In this document: piece by piece, positions 5,228 through 5,272 of the stretch
Position numbering within the stretch: the first letter of the stretch is position 1
Layout: each line of letters begins with the position of its first letter
DNA from: Myxococcales bacterium
GTDB lineage: Bacteria > Myxococcota_A > Polyangia > Polyangiales > Polyangiaceae
DNA length: 5,272 nucleotides
Direction: 5' to 3'
NCBI GenBank assembly: GCA_025362165.1
Contig: JANYHY010000105.1
Coordinates: forward strand, 1-5,272
Made by a program: the position numbers and the translations under genes
The notes under the pieces: generated by a model
What the model was told of the DNA's origin: nothing
Databases searched by the model: none
Seen by the model: the letters and a program-made list of their open reading frames with translations, nothing else

Positions 5228-5272
5228 CTAATAGAACGTGCCGGAGAATCCCTTGGGCAGCTGATGTCCGGT
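5228..5272 (-). CDS. Possible 3' tail of a convergent minus-strand gene (partial)
   Basis: Reading the minus strand inward from the window edge gives 14 sense codons, mostly G/C-ending, closing with PKGFSGTFY and a TAG at 5230-5228. A terminal aromatic residue is common in outer-membrane beta-barrels, but 14 codons prove nothing. If real, it converges on the TSP3 gene with a 25-base gap, and the gap shows no clear terminator. Confidence 0.2.
   Translation of the reverse strand, partial: TGHQLPKGFSGTFY

Noticed and set aside
5241..5271. CCGGA...TCCGG inverted repeat as a terminator
   Set aside because: The stem is only five base pairs with a 21-base loop, and no T-tract is seen.
5190..5272. 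Frameshifted OmpA domain after the TSP3 repeats
   Set aside because: One alternative plus-strand frame is open to the window end, but its translation does not resemble an OmpA domain.
1..5272. CRISPR array, tRNA/rRNA, insertion sequence or integration site
   Set aside because: No regularly spaced repeats, no structural RNA signature, and no transposase, integrase or terminal inverted repeats were seen.

Overview
The window looks like a GC-rich chromosomal segment of a myxobacterium-type deltaproteobacterium (phylum Myxococcota, probably the Polyangiales/Sorangium side). This rests on three things. Codons are strongly G/C-ending. Small Cys-rich lipoproteins are present, including one with the CPxC..CxxC plus 'ACYGGPP' arrangement that I associate from memory with myxobacteria. 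There is also a thrombospondin type 3 repeat lipoprotein of a kind common there. The phylum call is an inference; no rRNA or marker gene is present.

Layout. Positions 1-41 are non-coding and contain one imperfect dyad. Positions 42-269 (minus) encode a 75-residue protein with an N-terminal zinc-ribbon-like knuckle followed by a hydrophobic segment and a lipobox. A 51-base gap separates it from a divergent 95-residue Cys-rich lipoprotein at 321-608 (plus). After an 81-base leader comes the core of the window, a succinate dehydrogenase operon in the order sdhC (690-1463), sdhA (1463-3286), sdhB (3283-4131). Its junctions are tight: ATGA overlap at A/B and a one-base TGATG overlap at C/A. Two further plus-strand genes follow almost without gaps: a TPR-type helical-repeat protein (4141-4644), preceded by a run of eight Gs, and a calcium-binding-type TSP3 repeat lipoprotein (4648-5202). 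The last 70 bases may hold the tail of a convergent minus-strand gene.

How the genes work together. SdhA (flavoprotein), SdhB (three iron-sulfur clusters) and SdhC (single five-helix membrane anchor) form respiratory complex II. It oxidises succinate to fumarate in the TCA cycle and passes electrons to membrane quinone. All catalytic and cluster-binding residues I looked for are present, so the complex should be active. There is no separate SdhD, and the SdhC and SdhA sequences resemble the actinobacterial Sdh1 type rather than the E. coli type. The TPR and TSP3 genes are probably co-transcribed with sdh, but nothing in their sequence ties them to complex II chemistry.

This is mainly a housekeeping locus. 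I do not see a new defence, mobile or biosynthetic system. The points most worth a second look are the membrane-anchor cofactor question, the odd topology of the zinc-ribbon lipoprotein, and the two accessory genes trailing the sdh operon.
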